Source of the DNA: Eucommia ulmoides
Lineage: Eukaryota; Streptophyta; Magnoliopsida; Garryales; Eucommiaceae
Reading direction: 5' to 3'
Assembly (NCBI GenBank): GCA_016647705.1
Contig: CM028336.1
Span: 6,382,048 to 6,446,047, forward strand
DNA: 64,000 bases
Shown: positions 22,079-32,319 of the stretch, piece after piece
How positions within the stretch are numbered: the stretch's first letter is position 1
Layout of the letters: each line of letters starts with the position of its first letter
Program-made: the position numbers and the translations under genes
Notes under the pieces: model-generated
Databases searched by the model: none
What the model was told of the DNA's origin: nothing
What the model saw: only the letters and a program-made list of their open reading frames with translations

Positions 22079-22997
22079 GAACCAATGTCCCTAGATTGCA
22101 AACAGTTTCGAGGAAGGCAACCGAACCCATATATGGGCCTTCGATCTCGAAGGCCTTTCATGCCTGGCACACCAGTATTCCCTCCATATGGCTACGGGTA
22201 AGCTCTGATCTTTTTCTAGTCTCTGCCTGATTGAAATAAAATGAAACTGAAGTAATGATTTAAAGAAGTGGAGGATTGTCTGAAATTTTAATGAACCTTA
22301 CTACTACTGCAATTATTTAGTTCTGATGGACAATTGGAAGGAAGAAAGCATGGAGCGATACATTTAAAGTTGAAATTTAGTTTTCTCTCGAGGGATGGAA
22401 AGTAGGAGTATTTTCTTATTTAGTAATTGTGAGTGATATAAAGTAAGCTATTTAAGTAATTTGCTTTTTCTATCCTTAGAAAATGACTAGAAAATATATA
22501 GCATAATGTGAACTCAACAATTTTTTCATTAACATTTGCTCCCATGTTTGGAAAGATGAGGTTTCCTGACACTAAACGATTGAAAATTGATGTCTTCCCT
22601 TTTTTTTCTTTTTTCCATTTACCTCTTTTTTCTTCCCACTTTTTTCCATCCTACCAAAGATAGGATAAGAGCCTCCATTCATCTTTGGAGTTAAAATATC
22701 TCCAACGGCCTTGGTTTTCTCCCACATGAAATATGAAAGGGGCTGGTGATCAAGTTATAAGTGGGTGAGGGAGAGCCTCACCACATGAGCTAGTTTTTGA
22801 GGTTGAGAGAAGCCCAAGACCACCGTATATTGGTATCAGAATCCCTTCCGCATCCGATATGGGATAAACCCAACAAACGGATACATGCTTTTTAAGGTTT
22901 TGTTTGGTTTGCGTGTAATTTTTCTTTTGGCGGTTTACTTTCTGTATGCAGAAGGGTTCCAAGGTTTAGGCGTCCGATGCGATTTAGGCCATACTGA
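22079..22997 (+). pseudogene. PABN-type gene, last two exons, copy A
   Basis: Right of the LTR the sequence encodes T-N-V-P, then (after a small indel) QFRGRQPNPYMGLRSRRPFM and PPYGYG, to donor TACGG/GTAAGC at 22197. The last exon, after acceptor ATGCAG at 22951, reads VPRFRRPMRFRPY and stops with TGA at 22995-22997. This is the arginine- and aromatic-rich C-terminus of plant nuclear poly(A)-binding proteins (PABN/PABP2), which normally bind poly(A) in the nucleus through a central RRM. No RRM is present here. Phase across the 754-nt intron is compatible. The piece lacks its 5' side, which was split off by the copia insertion. Confidence 0.75.
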
Positions 22998-25530
22998 TTG
23001 CTTGAGCTTGTTCCAACATATGGCCGCTGTGATAAAGAGCTTTCATTGTGTTCAAAACGATGGTTTAAAATGATGCAGTTTTCATGGTAGACAAACAATC
23101 CTTTAGTATTTTTCCCTTTATTTGGAAAGTCCATTTTTATTTCCTGACAATTTCAACCAAACCCAACCCAACCCAAAAATTTTGGGTTTGATTTTTGGGA
23201 ACGTTTTTGGCAAATACAAAACTCAACCCAACCCAACCCAAAAAATAGGAATTGATTCTCAAAATCCTAAAGAAACCAGAAAGAGAAAAAAGTTGTTTCT
23301 TTTTGTGTACAAAAAACTCAACCCAAAGTTCTCAACTTCCGTCTTCATCTGCCGGCCGACCACCACTACCCGCCGCCGTCCGCCGCAGCCAGCGACCGTC
23401 CGGTGACCAATCGCCATCTCTGGCCACCTCGGCGACCTTCCGCCGCCTGCCGGCGACTGTCGCCTCGCGGGCCGTCCGGCCGCCGTCAAACACAAAAAAA
23501 AAATTCAAAAAAAAAAATTAGTTTTAGGATAAAATTGTTACCAAACACATTCTGTTCTCAGCACAAAACAAAAATTGTCGTTACCAAACGCAATTCTGTT
23601 CCCAAAATTCTCAACCCAACCCATTCTAGTTGGGTTCAGAAAAGTGGGAACACTAACCAAACGCCACCTGAATTTCCCTCCCCCCTTTTTGGCATTTGTT
23701 TTCACCTGAACTTTGCTTCATCCTTTAGAGTGATTTTCCCCCTTTTTTAGAGTAAAATGAAATGGGTTATTGTACTTTAGATGCAAATCTTAGTATTATT
23801 AACATGTTATTTGAATTTTAAACTATTGCTAATTTGAATTAACTACTAGTGACATTGTGGTATGTGCTCTATATGATTTTCTCGCTCATCGTATTCTCCT
23901 CAATTTTTTGGGTTTTAAAGTTTTTTTAATCTTTTTTAATAATTAATTTAATTTTTAGTCCCTAAACAACTGTTTTTTAGTTCTTACTGATATTTTTGTT
24001 AATCTTATTATGATATAAAAAATACAAATTCAACACTAGTTAATGTTAATGGAGTTTTTGTCTATGGGGATGATGACGATGGCTATAGAGACGACGACCA
24101 TGGCTAATGAAGAAGAGAGAACGAATGAAGAAGACCCACACAAAGAAGAGACAACACCGATGAAGACGACGCGATGGCTTGGGAAGAAAGTGGAATTGGT
24201 CCTCTCATTAGTAATTTTGAAAATGACAAGCATATCCTTGTTTAAGGAGGGAATGGATGAGATATATCTAAACAAAAAAAAAATTATTTCTCATTTCTTC
24301 AACGATTTCAAGAATCAATTTCAAAATTTTGAGATGGGATGAGGACGAAAATGAATTTGCCAAAACACATTCCCAAGAACTCAAGATCATTCTCAAAAAA
24401 TTGAGAATAAATGGGATAGAAATACTAAGCAAACGCCACCTTAATCTCTTCATAAAGACACTTGCAATTTCCTTCATATTTGTGTTTGCATTTTATCATT
24501 TATAAATACCTTTAGCACTATTCTCCCAGCTATTTCTTCTACACATAACAATTTTACGACTTTTGTTTCTGTCTACAAAATCATGCCATACTTGTAAATA
24601 CATATTAATTAAAAAGAGACCCCAACAAATACAATACAAAAAAAAAAAAAAAAAGACTAACAAAAGTGATCGCTCAAATTTAATACTCTATTTAAACATA
24701 AAATATCGTAGTATATTGTGTTTAAGTACGAGTGTCGAACTATTGAAATTTAATATCTTATTTAAGCAAAAAATATTGTAGTATACGATGCTTAAGTACG
24801 GATGTCGAACCACAGAGATCGATCTTATAACTATCGATTTTCGAATATTTTTTTTCCTTGACGAAAACGAGTTTAGATTTTTATTTTGGTTTTAAATAAA
24901 AGAAAAATAAATATTCGATTATTTTTCTTTCCTCGACGGAAACGAGTTTAGATTTTGGGTAAATTTGTTGGGCCTTTGGCCCTAGTGTAATTGACAAAAT
25001 ATAGCAGTTTTGTGCCAATTCCAAAACCTACAAAAAAAAAATTAAAATTAATAAAAAATTACACTAATTTAATTTATTCAAAAATTAACAAAACTTAATT
25101 TTGTAAATTTCAAATTATGTAAATTATAATATTAAACAAACTTCAATATCATACCATTACTCAAGGGTACACTATGTTTTTATTGATTTCGGGAAGTGAC
25201 AATTTAGCAGTCAACCGAAAAACTAAAATAAATCATGCATAAAATAAAGGAAAATTAAGTTGTAACTACTGGACACAAATGTGGGATATCAGTTATCACA
25301 AACCAATCTCCTGTTTTAAATTTACTAGAGTATATGATTCCTATAAATATATCCATATAAGAACTAATGAAGACGGAACGGAGATGTTTTTTTTTTTTTT
25401 TTAAAGGCAAAAGCAACCGAAACAGGAACCTTAATAATCCCTCAAGAAGGAAAAATAGTCCAACGTGTATGTAATTAATAATAAATAGAAGCACAAAAAT
25501 AAAACTTGATAATATAGAAGAAGACCACCT
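22998..25530. other. Noncoding left half of duplicated unit A
   Basis: Matches 45943-50108 except for insertions and deletions. Includes a MITE-like element at 23195-23668, a related right end at about 24270-24441, and AT-rich DNA. No convincing gene; open frames in the GC-rich CCGCCG stretch (23340-23490) are compositional. Confidence 0.6.
23195..23668. mobile_element. MITE-like element of the 'AACGC..TTTGG' family, copy A
   Basis: The right end CTAACCAAACGCCAC and internal GTTACCAAACGCAATTCTG match the family of the Harbinger-like insert at 49319-50008. The left end is degenerate (GGAACGTTTTTGGCAAA). It has a CCGCCG-rich core. Present in both A and B, so older than the duplication. Target duplication not resolved. 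Confidence 0.5.
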
Positions 25531-25931
25531 TCAACGGTTAGCCTTTTGCAACCCTCTCAATCTCATCTTTCTTCTTAATTGCATAGCCATTGGAAGAACC
25601 TCTGGCGGTGTTAATGAGCTCGTCAGCAAGACATTCAACAATGGTTTGATGCTCCTGAAAGCGCTCTCACGAGCACCGGTTGTGGGAAGATATATCGCCT
25701 GATTCACACGTCTCAGTGGTGAAATATCAACCGCCTGACGTCTCACAATTCCACCTGAACTATTTCTAGTCGCATCTTCTCTTGGTCCACTGTTAATGAC
25801 AGCGTCAACAATGACTTGAATGGAGTTCAGGTCAGTCAACAAGTGGATGACACCATCGAGCATGACACCAATGTGAACCTTGTCTTGGTTTGGATTTTCG
25901 GATACTCGGTGACAATCGCAGTAGCTTCCAT
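25531..25931 (-). pseudogene. Rearranged RPS5 (uS7) retrocopy, copy A
   Basis: The N-terminal start (ATG 25931) and the C-terminal half of 40S ribosomal protein S5 are fused with the middle missing. VHIGVML is followed directly by DGVIHLLTD, so on the order of a hundred codons are gone. The C-terminal half is clear: IQVIVDAVINSGPREDATR, VRRQAVDISPLRRVNQAIY and GARESAF. A one-base loss after ATCAA shifts the frame for about 36 codons, and a one-base gain in GCAAAAGG restores it just before the natural KANR end (stop 25533-25531). No intron is seen, which fits a retrocopy. The start region is also out of frame. Copy B has the same lesions. Confidence 0.8.
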
Positions 25932-25949
25932 GGCTATTCAATCGATTAA

Positions 25950-25978
25950 CCTCTCTCTCTCTCTCTCTCTCTCTCTCG
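25950..25978. repeat. (CT)n microsatellite ahead of RPS5 start, copy A
   Basis: Pure CT tract on the plus strand, 20 bp upstream of the RPS5 ATG on the minus strand. Confidence 0.85.
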
Positions 25979-26338
25979 CAACGGAAATGTTGAGTACAAA
26001 ATAATGATTGTAGGCTAAACAAACTCCATGAACATGTTTAAACTAACAACTATCTCCCTTTCACCACTAAATATCAAACAAAGTACATTTTCGATATCCT
26101 AAACTGTTTAACTATCCCGAACACTGGAGTGATAAAAAAAACATTAATGCAGAAATTCCAGAAATTAAGATGAAAAATATTCTCAAACGTAATTGAAAAC
26201 GCACCACCATAATCATTTACATAAATGTTACCATTTAAATCAAAAGTTGACAACAACTATTCCTAATTTCTGCTTAGGTACACCATATAGACCATATTCA
26301 TTTCAAAAAAAAAAAAAAGATTAAATCCATTGCCATGG

Positions 26339-29269
26339 TCACCAAATAGAAAAACTAAGGTATTGTCTTGTCCTAATAAAAAGGAAGGTGAACCACCAGA
26401 CCAACACAGAAGCAGACAACCAAAATAGAACGTAAAGCAACAAGGCATAAATGCTGGAGACCTTCCTGTTGAGGCCATCGATGCTTACAGAAAAATCAAG
26501 AATATAGTTGACCACCAATAAGGCATACAGCACCGAAGCACATGACACCGTAAAACTCATCATATACCGGGATAAAAACGTCCACCCCCTCGTTAGTGAC
26601 CGCATGGTAACAAACGTCATCCCCATTCCCAAAATATACATCAACGTGCACACCCCAATGATGTAGAATGTAAGGGGGAGTCGTCCGGGATGATAAATTA
26701 GATCTACACTACTAATTAAAGTGCTAGGTTTTTTTACCTCCTTCATAATGTTTTCAAAGCTACTCATGACGGTAAATGGGATAGCCATTAATGCTAGGTA
26801 CATCGTCTGAAGTATGGTGATCTTCTTTATTTCTGTTTCGTCTGTCAAAATAGGCTGAGCGTCGTCATGGATACTAATATTTATGGCCTGAAAATTGTAA
26901 TTAATAAGAAAAAATCAGGAAATAGAAACACGAAAACAAACGGGCCTAAAAATTTCATTTCGGCTTAAAGCTATTTGGTGAGCGTTTTTTTTTTTTTTTT
27001 TTTTTGTATACCCACGAGTTCGTGTTTTCACACTCACACAAGATTCATTTACACGCGTGAGACTAATCTCGTTTGAAATGCGTGGTTGTTTTTCGTAGGT
27101 TGGAACCTTGAGCTCCTTACCACTTTGAGATGTTCTCTCTATTCTGTACCTAATGCAGAAAGCCATCGCCTTCTCTTTCATCCAGTAAAACCCTAGGCTT
27201 CAGCATAAGGTTCAGCCATGGAAGACGAGAAGCGAAGTATATACAGGGCTTTCAGAAAGATAAAGAGGAAGGGTTGCCTTGTGCAGCAAATCCATATGGA
27301 ATTATGGATCATCAAATGAGCAATCATATGTTAGATTACCACACAAGGGCAAAATAGGAGGCAAGAAAAATCATGTAGGAGATCTTAGTTTAGAATCTAG
27401 GAAACAAAAGATTGAGAGGGATATATGGCTAAAAGACAGGAAAAATAAAGATTTAGAAAATGTTAGATGCATCAAAGACCGAAAGAAGGGGAGCAAAAGA
27501 TTCGGGAGGAGATTGGGGAATAATGTGCAAGTTATTTTTATAGAGTAGTGTATTTTTGGGGACTCCTTCTCCAAATTGAATTCATAAGTTTCTTAGGAAA
27601 TCTGTGCTTTAAAAATTACAAGTGAATCCACGGAGTAGAAAAACAGAGAGCTAGATGCGATCCCTCCTCAAGTTGAAATTTACCTCCGAATTTGATTCTT
27701 AAGTTTTGTAGGAAAATTAGGACTTTTCAATTAAGTAACCGCCTAAACACTTGCACAAACCCAAATAGGCATTTATGTTGGTCGTTTCTTTATTTAATTT
27801 TTCTTTGTTTAAAATTAAAATATAAATAACTACTATTTTGTTTACTCCCACCCCGCCCATTAATAAATTGTTAATACTTGAGATTCATTTGTTTGATTAA
27901 CCCCGTCAACCCCATGTGATTTTGATGACCAAATGCTTGGTTACATTAGAATTGGTTGAATTTTGTTACTTGTTTCAAATGAGACCATATATTTAAATTT
28001 TGTGTCAATCAAGTCCCTTGATTTTTAATTTGTATCAATTTAAGCCCTTGTCAATTTAAAAATAAATTAGATTTCAACTATAGAAATTAAATTAAAAACC
28101 AATTTTAAAAAAAATAATTAAAAGTCCAATTACTATTATTACCCACTCAATTAAATAACCCAATAATTTAAACCCACTTAAAAAATAATTTTAATTAAAT
28201 AAACAAATGCACTTAAACCTACTAAATACTTGCTCAAACCCAACCCACTCTAATTCTTAATTACAAAATATAACCCACCCCCAAAACAACCCACCCTTTC
28301 CTATCAGAGAGAGAACACCGGTGTGGCATTTGTGGGTGGATGTCTGTGTGTGTTTGAGAGAGAGAGAGACCTGACTGTTGGGGCTCCTCGCGATCCCCTA
28401 CTCGAGAGAGACCTGGCTCGCCTCCTGGATGTGCCTCGTCTCCTGGTGAAGCACCTGGATGTTCCTCTCCTCGTCGTCAACCTCCTGGATTTCAGGCCTC
28501 TGCCCCTCCTCCTCCTGGATGTCAGGCAGATCGTGAAAAAATTGTGACTGATTTACAAAGAATCGAGGTATGGCATATTGGCATTGTGTGTGTGTGTGTG
28601 TATGAGAGAGAGAGAGAGAGAGAAAGACCTGACTGTTGGGGCTCCTCGCGATCCCCTGCTCGAGAGAGACCTGGCTCTCCTCCTGAATGTGCCTCGTCTC
28701 CTGGTGAAGCACCTGGATGCTCCTCTCCTCGTCGTCAACCTCCTGGATTTCAGGCCTCTGCCCCTCCTGCTCCTGAATGTCAGGCAGATCGTGAAAATAT
28801 TGTGACTGATTTACAAAGAATCGAGGTATGGCATATTGGCATTGTGTGTGTGAGAGAGAGAAGAGAAAGAGAGAGAGACCTGACTGTTGGGGCTCCTCGC
28901 GATCCCCTGCTCGAGAGAGACCTGGCTCTCCTCCTGGATGTGCCTCGTCTCCTGGTGAAGCACCTGGATGTTCCTCTCTTCGTCATCAACCTCCTGGATT
29001 TCAGGGCTCTGCCCCTCCTCCTCCTGGATGTCAGGCATATCGTGAACAAATTGTGACTGATTTACAAAGAATCGAGGTATGGCATATTGGCATTGTGTGT
29101 GTGTGAGAGAGAGAGAGAGAAAGAGAGAGACCTTAGGGCTCTTGGGTTTCGCGATCCCCTCATCCTGTTGAAGCTCCAGGATGTCCTCCTCCACCAAAGG
29201 GTCAGGGCTCTGCCTCTCCTCCGTCGATGAACTTGCCTCCGCCGCCGATGACGTTCCACCGGAAATCAT
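26339..29269 (-). CDS. Cluster gene copy A: acidic repeats plus four-TM protein
   Basis: Best preserved copy. Five phase-0 exons fit GT-AG rules: exon 1 29269-29132 (46 codons), exons 2-4 29056-28880, 28805-28629 and 28547-28371 (177 nt each, near-identical), exon 5 26887-26339 (182 codons plus stop). The start chosen is the first ATG in the conserved MISGGTSSAAEASS. The repeated exon encodes acidic, Gln/Glu-rich sequence with DIQEEEGQ, PEIQEVDDEERNIQVLHQ and SLEQGIARSPNSQ. Exon 5 carries four hydrophobic segments: ITILQTMYLALMAIPF, FYIIGVCTLMYILGMGM, FTVSCASVLYALLVV and ALLLYVLFWLSASVL. Exon 4 has an in-frame TAG where the other units have CAG; skipping this exon would leave a continuous frame. 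About 0.8 kb upstream lies the divergent PABN fragment. I do not recognise the family; likely an integral membrane protein of unknown role. Confidence 0.55.
27150..27550 (+). other. Unidentified coding-like fragment inside intron of copy A
   Basis: ATG at 27219 opens [19 protein letters not shown]. Another frame reads [20 protein letters not shown] and then [13 protein letters not shown] before a stop. Both are possible remnants of a gene exon. The same stretch in B is split by a 271-bp plastid-like insert. Not recognised. Confidence 0.3.
27740..28320. repeat. AT-rich block repeated in A, B and C units
   Basis: GGCATTTATGTTGGTC, TTTGTTACTTGTTTCAAATG and CAACCCACTCTAATTC words recur at 38700-39700 (twice) and 52490-53090. 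This is the long intron between the repeated exons and the membrane exon. Confidence 0.6.
28371..29056 (-). repeat. Three tandem 177-nt exon units, copy A
   Basis: Each unit is a 177-nt exon plus a ~75-nt intron made of CT then CA tracts and ending GATTCTTTGTAAATCAG. Exons are 29056-28880, 28805-28629 and 28547-28371. All are flanked by AG and GT and keep phase 0. Confidence 0.8.
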
Positions 29270-30053
29270 CCCCGTCGCTGATGAAAATGCCGGAACAGAG
29301 AGCTAGAGAGAGAGAAAGTGCGAGCGCTAGAAATTTGCTTTGAGTGTTTAGGTCTCCTACATGATGTTAATAGCTTGACTTCCCTGGCTTGCATTTTCCC
29401 TCTTTCCATTTTTGGGTCTGTTCACAATTTTTCCATGCTCGCGACTCAGACCCTATACTTGGAAGAGTTATTGATGCATTGCAATGACCCTATACTCGTA
29501 AAAATGATATGATCTGTTTTTTATTTATTTATTTATTATTATTATTAAATGGTTAATATGTAATGCCGAAATTGTATAAGAAAAAGAAGTTGCAGAAGAT
29601 TGCTATGACCTTTAGCATATCGCCAATATTACAAACAAATGTTCCAGGAACCGGAACAGCCGAGATCCACTCTCCACACAGATTTCTCACCTTCAACAAG
29701 TCAGAATGAATTGAATTAGTGTTTCTGTTCCCAGATTTATGTTTCTATTTTTGTCAAAAGGCCTGTAAAATCCAACAAAAGGCAGCCAAATTACAATTGA
29801 TCATCTAATGCATTGTATGTTTACGGCCCATTTGGTTGTTTAAATTATCTCATTTTTTATGAATTGATTTGTATATTATTCATTTTACCAACGATTTAAT
29901 CAAATTTACATACTCTGATTTAATTAAATTTATGTAAACTTTCAAAGGCACCCAATGCATTACATTTGCAGTATTCATGTGGGATAGGTAAATAGGAGAT
30001 TGGAGTGCAAATAACACTCCTTTTATAAGGAAACAAAAAACAAGTATAAATGA
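29270..30053. promoter_or_regulatory. Divergent intergenic region between copy A and PABN fragment
   Basis: 784 bp between two divergent starts, matching 54141-54917 in B. GA-rich just upstream of the copy-A start. No clear TATA box tied to the start of copy A was identified. Confidence 0.35.
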
Positions 30054-30323
30054 GAGATTCCCGAAGAAGGAGACATGGATGCGGATGTCGATATGGTTAG
30101 GGCGGACGCGGATGAGGATGATCCTAACCCCAAGGTTTCGTTTGTTTTGACTTTTCTCTTGTTTTGATTCTAGCTCTGTTTAATTTTGTTTTTGGTTGTG
30201 TCTTAGGATTTTTCGAGTAGGATTTGGAGGATATGAAGAAGAGACCCAAGAAGACTGAAGACGAAACTGGTGCTCTTCGGGAAATGCAGGCCAAAGTCGA
30301 TAAAGAAATGGGTGTTGTTTCAG
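30054..30323 (+). pseudogene. PABN-type gene, 5' fragment (two exons), copy A
   Basis: The coding match begins at 30054 with EIPEEGDMDADVDM, so the true N-terminus is missing; the ATG at 30075 is an internal Met. Exon 1 ends 30134 (AAG/GTTTCG). Exon 2 is 30221-30323 and encodes [15 protein letters not shown], then [17 protein letters not shown]. This is the acidic N-terminus and coiled coil of plant nuclear poly(A)-binding protein. Copy A has Pro where copy B keeps the expected Leu in KKRLKK. The RRM exons do not follow; homology with B stops at about 30739 in the next intron. The C-terminal exons of the same gene type are 7 kb to the left (22079-22997). Confidence 0.75.
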
Positions 30324-30739
30324 GTTCAACTTTCTTCTCCCTCTCACTCACACTATGCATATTAATTATACATCCAAAGTTTGGCAATTCGAGGGATTAA
30401 TTGTTAATTAGTTGATTGATGTGAGATGATTAAAAATTTTGTTGCTTTTTGACCTTCCTCGAATGTACAAATATAGATTCAAATGAGACAGCTAGGTATA
30501 GAGTGGATAACGTCCACTTTGATAATTTGTAATGAGTAGAGTTCCAATCTAGGTAGGATCAATGTATTAATGTCGAAAATAGCATTAATGGTTTTAAGGA
30601 TTGAATGTCTAAGCGTAAACTTTTTCAAACTTCATAAACTAATTACCTAGAAATCAACACTAATTACCTAGAAATCAACACGAGAAAATGCTAACATACG
30701 CGATTTATCATGTATTTTGATTCTAGATCTATATTTGGA

Positions 30740-31000
30740 ACCAGTCAAACGTTTTAACCAGTCAAACGTTTGACTTATTTAATCGACCATTTGATCTCAC
30801 TTTTAAATTTAAATTACAATAATTTAAATAAATTAAAATTAACAAACAATTTTTATTTTATTTTTTTTATAAAAAAACGAAATTAAAAAAAAAAGTAAAA
30901 AGTAAAAAACAAAAAAAAAAATTGTTTAAAATGAAATAAAGGTCAAATTTTAGGGGCATAAAGTGTAAAAAAAATACTTGGGTTTTCAAGAACCCATTTC
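30740..31000. other. AT-rich intergenic, right of the A unit break
   Basis: Starts with a short direct repeat of CAGTCAAACGTTT, then poly(A)-rich sequence. No gene. Confidence 0.6.
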
Positions 31001-31066
31001 ATTTGCTGATTTGCGTGCTCTCTCTCTCTCTCTCCTCTCTCTGTTGGCAAAAAAAACAGGGATTTA

Positions 31067-31226
31067 GTCTCGGCGTTGTGAACGCCGAGACCAAGCCAAA
31101 CGGTGTACCAAGCCAAACGGTGTCTAATACCGTTTGTAATTCTTTTGGTCCTGGCATTCAGAACGCCGGGACCAAAAAAATTAAAAATAAAAAATAAATA
31201 GGTCCCGGTGTTGCGAACAACGGGAT
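31067..31226. repeat. Series of short hairpins with related stems
   Basis: 31067-31091 is GTCTCGGCGTT-GTG-AACGCCGAGAC (perfect 11-bp stem). 31143-31177 has a 16-bp stem with two mismatches around GGTCCTGGCATT / AACGCCGGGACC. 31201-31226 is a weaker third version. Between the first two is a direct repeat of ACCAAGCCAAACGGTGT and a 7-bp stem AAACGGT/ACCGTTT. Confidence 0.75.
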
Positions 31227-31229
31227 GAT

Positions 31230-32250
31230 CGGCTCTTGTAATTAAGTCTAAAGACACATATTGTGAGGATTTTTTTTTTTTAAAAAAAAAACATTTATTA
31301 TGTAAAGAACTCAAAAGGGAAATGCTCAAGTTGCACTTTATGTGGTTGGACGTGATATATGGGCGTGTCCCTTTTTTTTATTATTAAAAAATAAAATTAA
31401 CAAATTAAGTTAATTAAATTTTGGGAATTTAATTTAACCACAAAACATTAGTTTTTAGTGTATCATTTTTTTTTATTAAAATTAAAAATTAAAAAATATT
31501 GTTTGTTGATTTTGAAATAACCGACAAATTTTATTATTCAAACTAAAGCGTTAAAATAAAATTTAGATTTTAATTTAACCGCCAAATAATAATTTTTCAT
31601 TTCAAATTAAAAAGTTAAAATTAAAATTTTCAATTTTAATTTTAATCGCCAAATCTCAAATAAATTAAAATTAACCAGTTAAACCGAAATAAACATAATA
31701 TACGTAATTAAATTTAATAAAATTCTAATTCAATCATAATTAAACCTAATCAACGCTAAATTTATAATAATCCAACCACTAATTATAACTCAATCCCCCT
31801 AATTACAAATCCAACCCCTCCCCTAGTTATAATCCCCCCTGCCCCTTCAATTCCCAACCCTAAATCCAACATTTGCCCCTAAATTAATTTATCGGATAAG
31901 TAGATAGATAGAGAGAGAAAGAGAGAGAGATGTGTAGCGAAGGGCGGAGACGAGCAATTAGAGTTCGCGCGATAGTGACGAGTAGCGACAGGCGACTGCA
32001 ACTGTGTTTGGCGACAGGCGACGCGACGGTGAGGCGATTTTTGGCGTTCGGCGACTACGATGGCGATGGCGAAGACGCTGGCGATTCCGATCTGGTTGTG
32101 ATTCAGAGGAGGCTTGAGATTCGAGATGGCGATTTTCACATATCTAGTTCGGTTTTGATTTTCATTTGTTCCGTCATCAATAATATAGACTCTGTTTTGT
32201 TTTTTTTCAAATTACTGTTTGTGATTTTAAAATTTCAGACCATTGTGGTA
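31230..32250. other. AT-rich intergenic, GC-richer at its right end
   Basis: AT-rich to about 31860, then GAGAGA and a GGCGAC-rich stretch (31930-32090) with compositional open frames on both strands. No recognised protein. Confidence 0.45.
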
Positions 32251-32259
32251 CAACTGTCT

Positions 32260-32312
32260 GCCTGTGCCAAATATGGCACAGGCAAACCTGGTGTGCCATT
32301 TTGGCACACCAG
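32260..32312. repeat. Two adjacent perfect hairpins
   Basis: 32260-32283 is GCCTGTGCCA-AATA-TGGCACAGGC (10-bp stem). 32288-32312 is CTGGTGTGCCA-TTT-TGGCACACCAG (11-bp stem). They are 4 nt apart and share the TGCCA/TGGCA core. Confidence 0.85.
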
Positions 32313-32319
32313 ATAGGAA

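Noticed and set aside
22885-23073. Open frame beginning MLFKVLFGLRVIF, also at 45830
   Set aside because: It overlaps the true PABN last exon in another frame; the PABN frame matches a known protein end and stop.
23252-23521. Pro/Arg-rich open frames in CCGCCG stretches, also at 46250-46669 and 49410-50056
   Set aside because: All frames on both strands stay open because of composition; the stretches are cores of MITE-like elements.
25816-26004. Plus-strand open frame across RPS5, also at 50394
   Set aside because: Antisense shadow of the RPS5 retrocopy.
28323-29259. Plus-strand and other-frame open frames with RERERER or LSLSLSHTHT tracts
   Set aside because: Shadows of the CT/CA tracts and of the repeated exons, whose minus-strand phase-0 frame has consistent splice sites.
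31930-32316. 128-codon plus-strand and 86-codon minus-strand open frames
   Set aside because: Overlapping frames in GGCGAC-rich sequence with no family; the plus frame runs into the hairpins at 32260.
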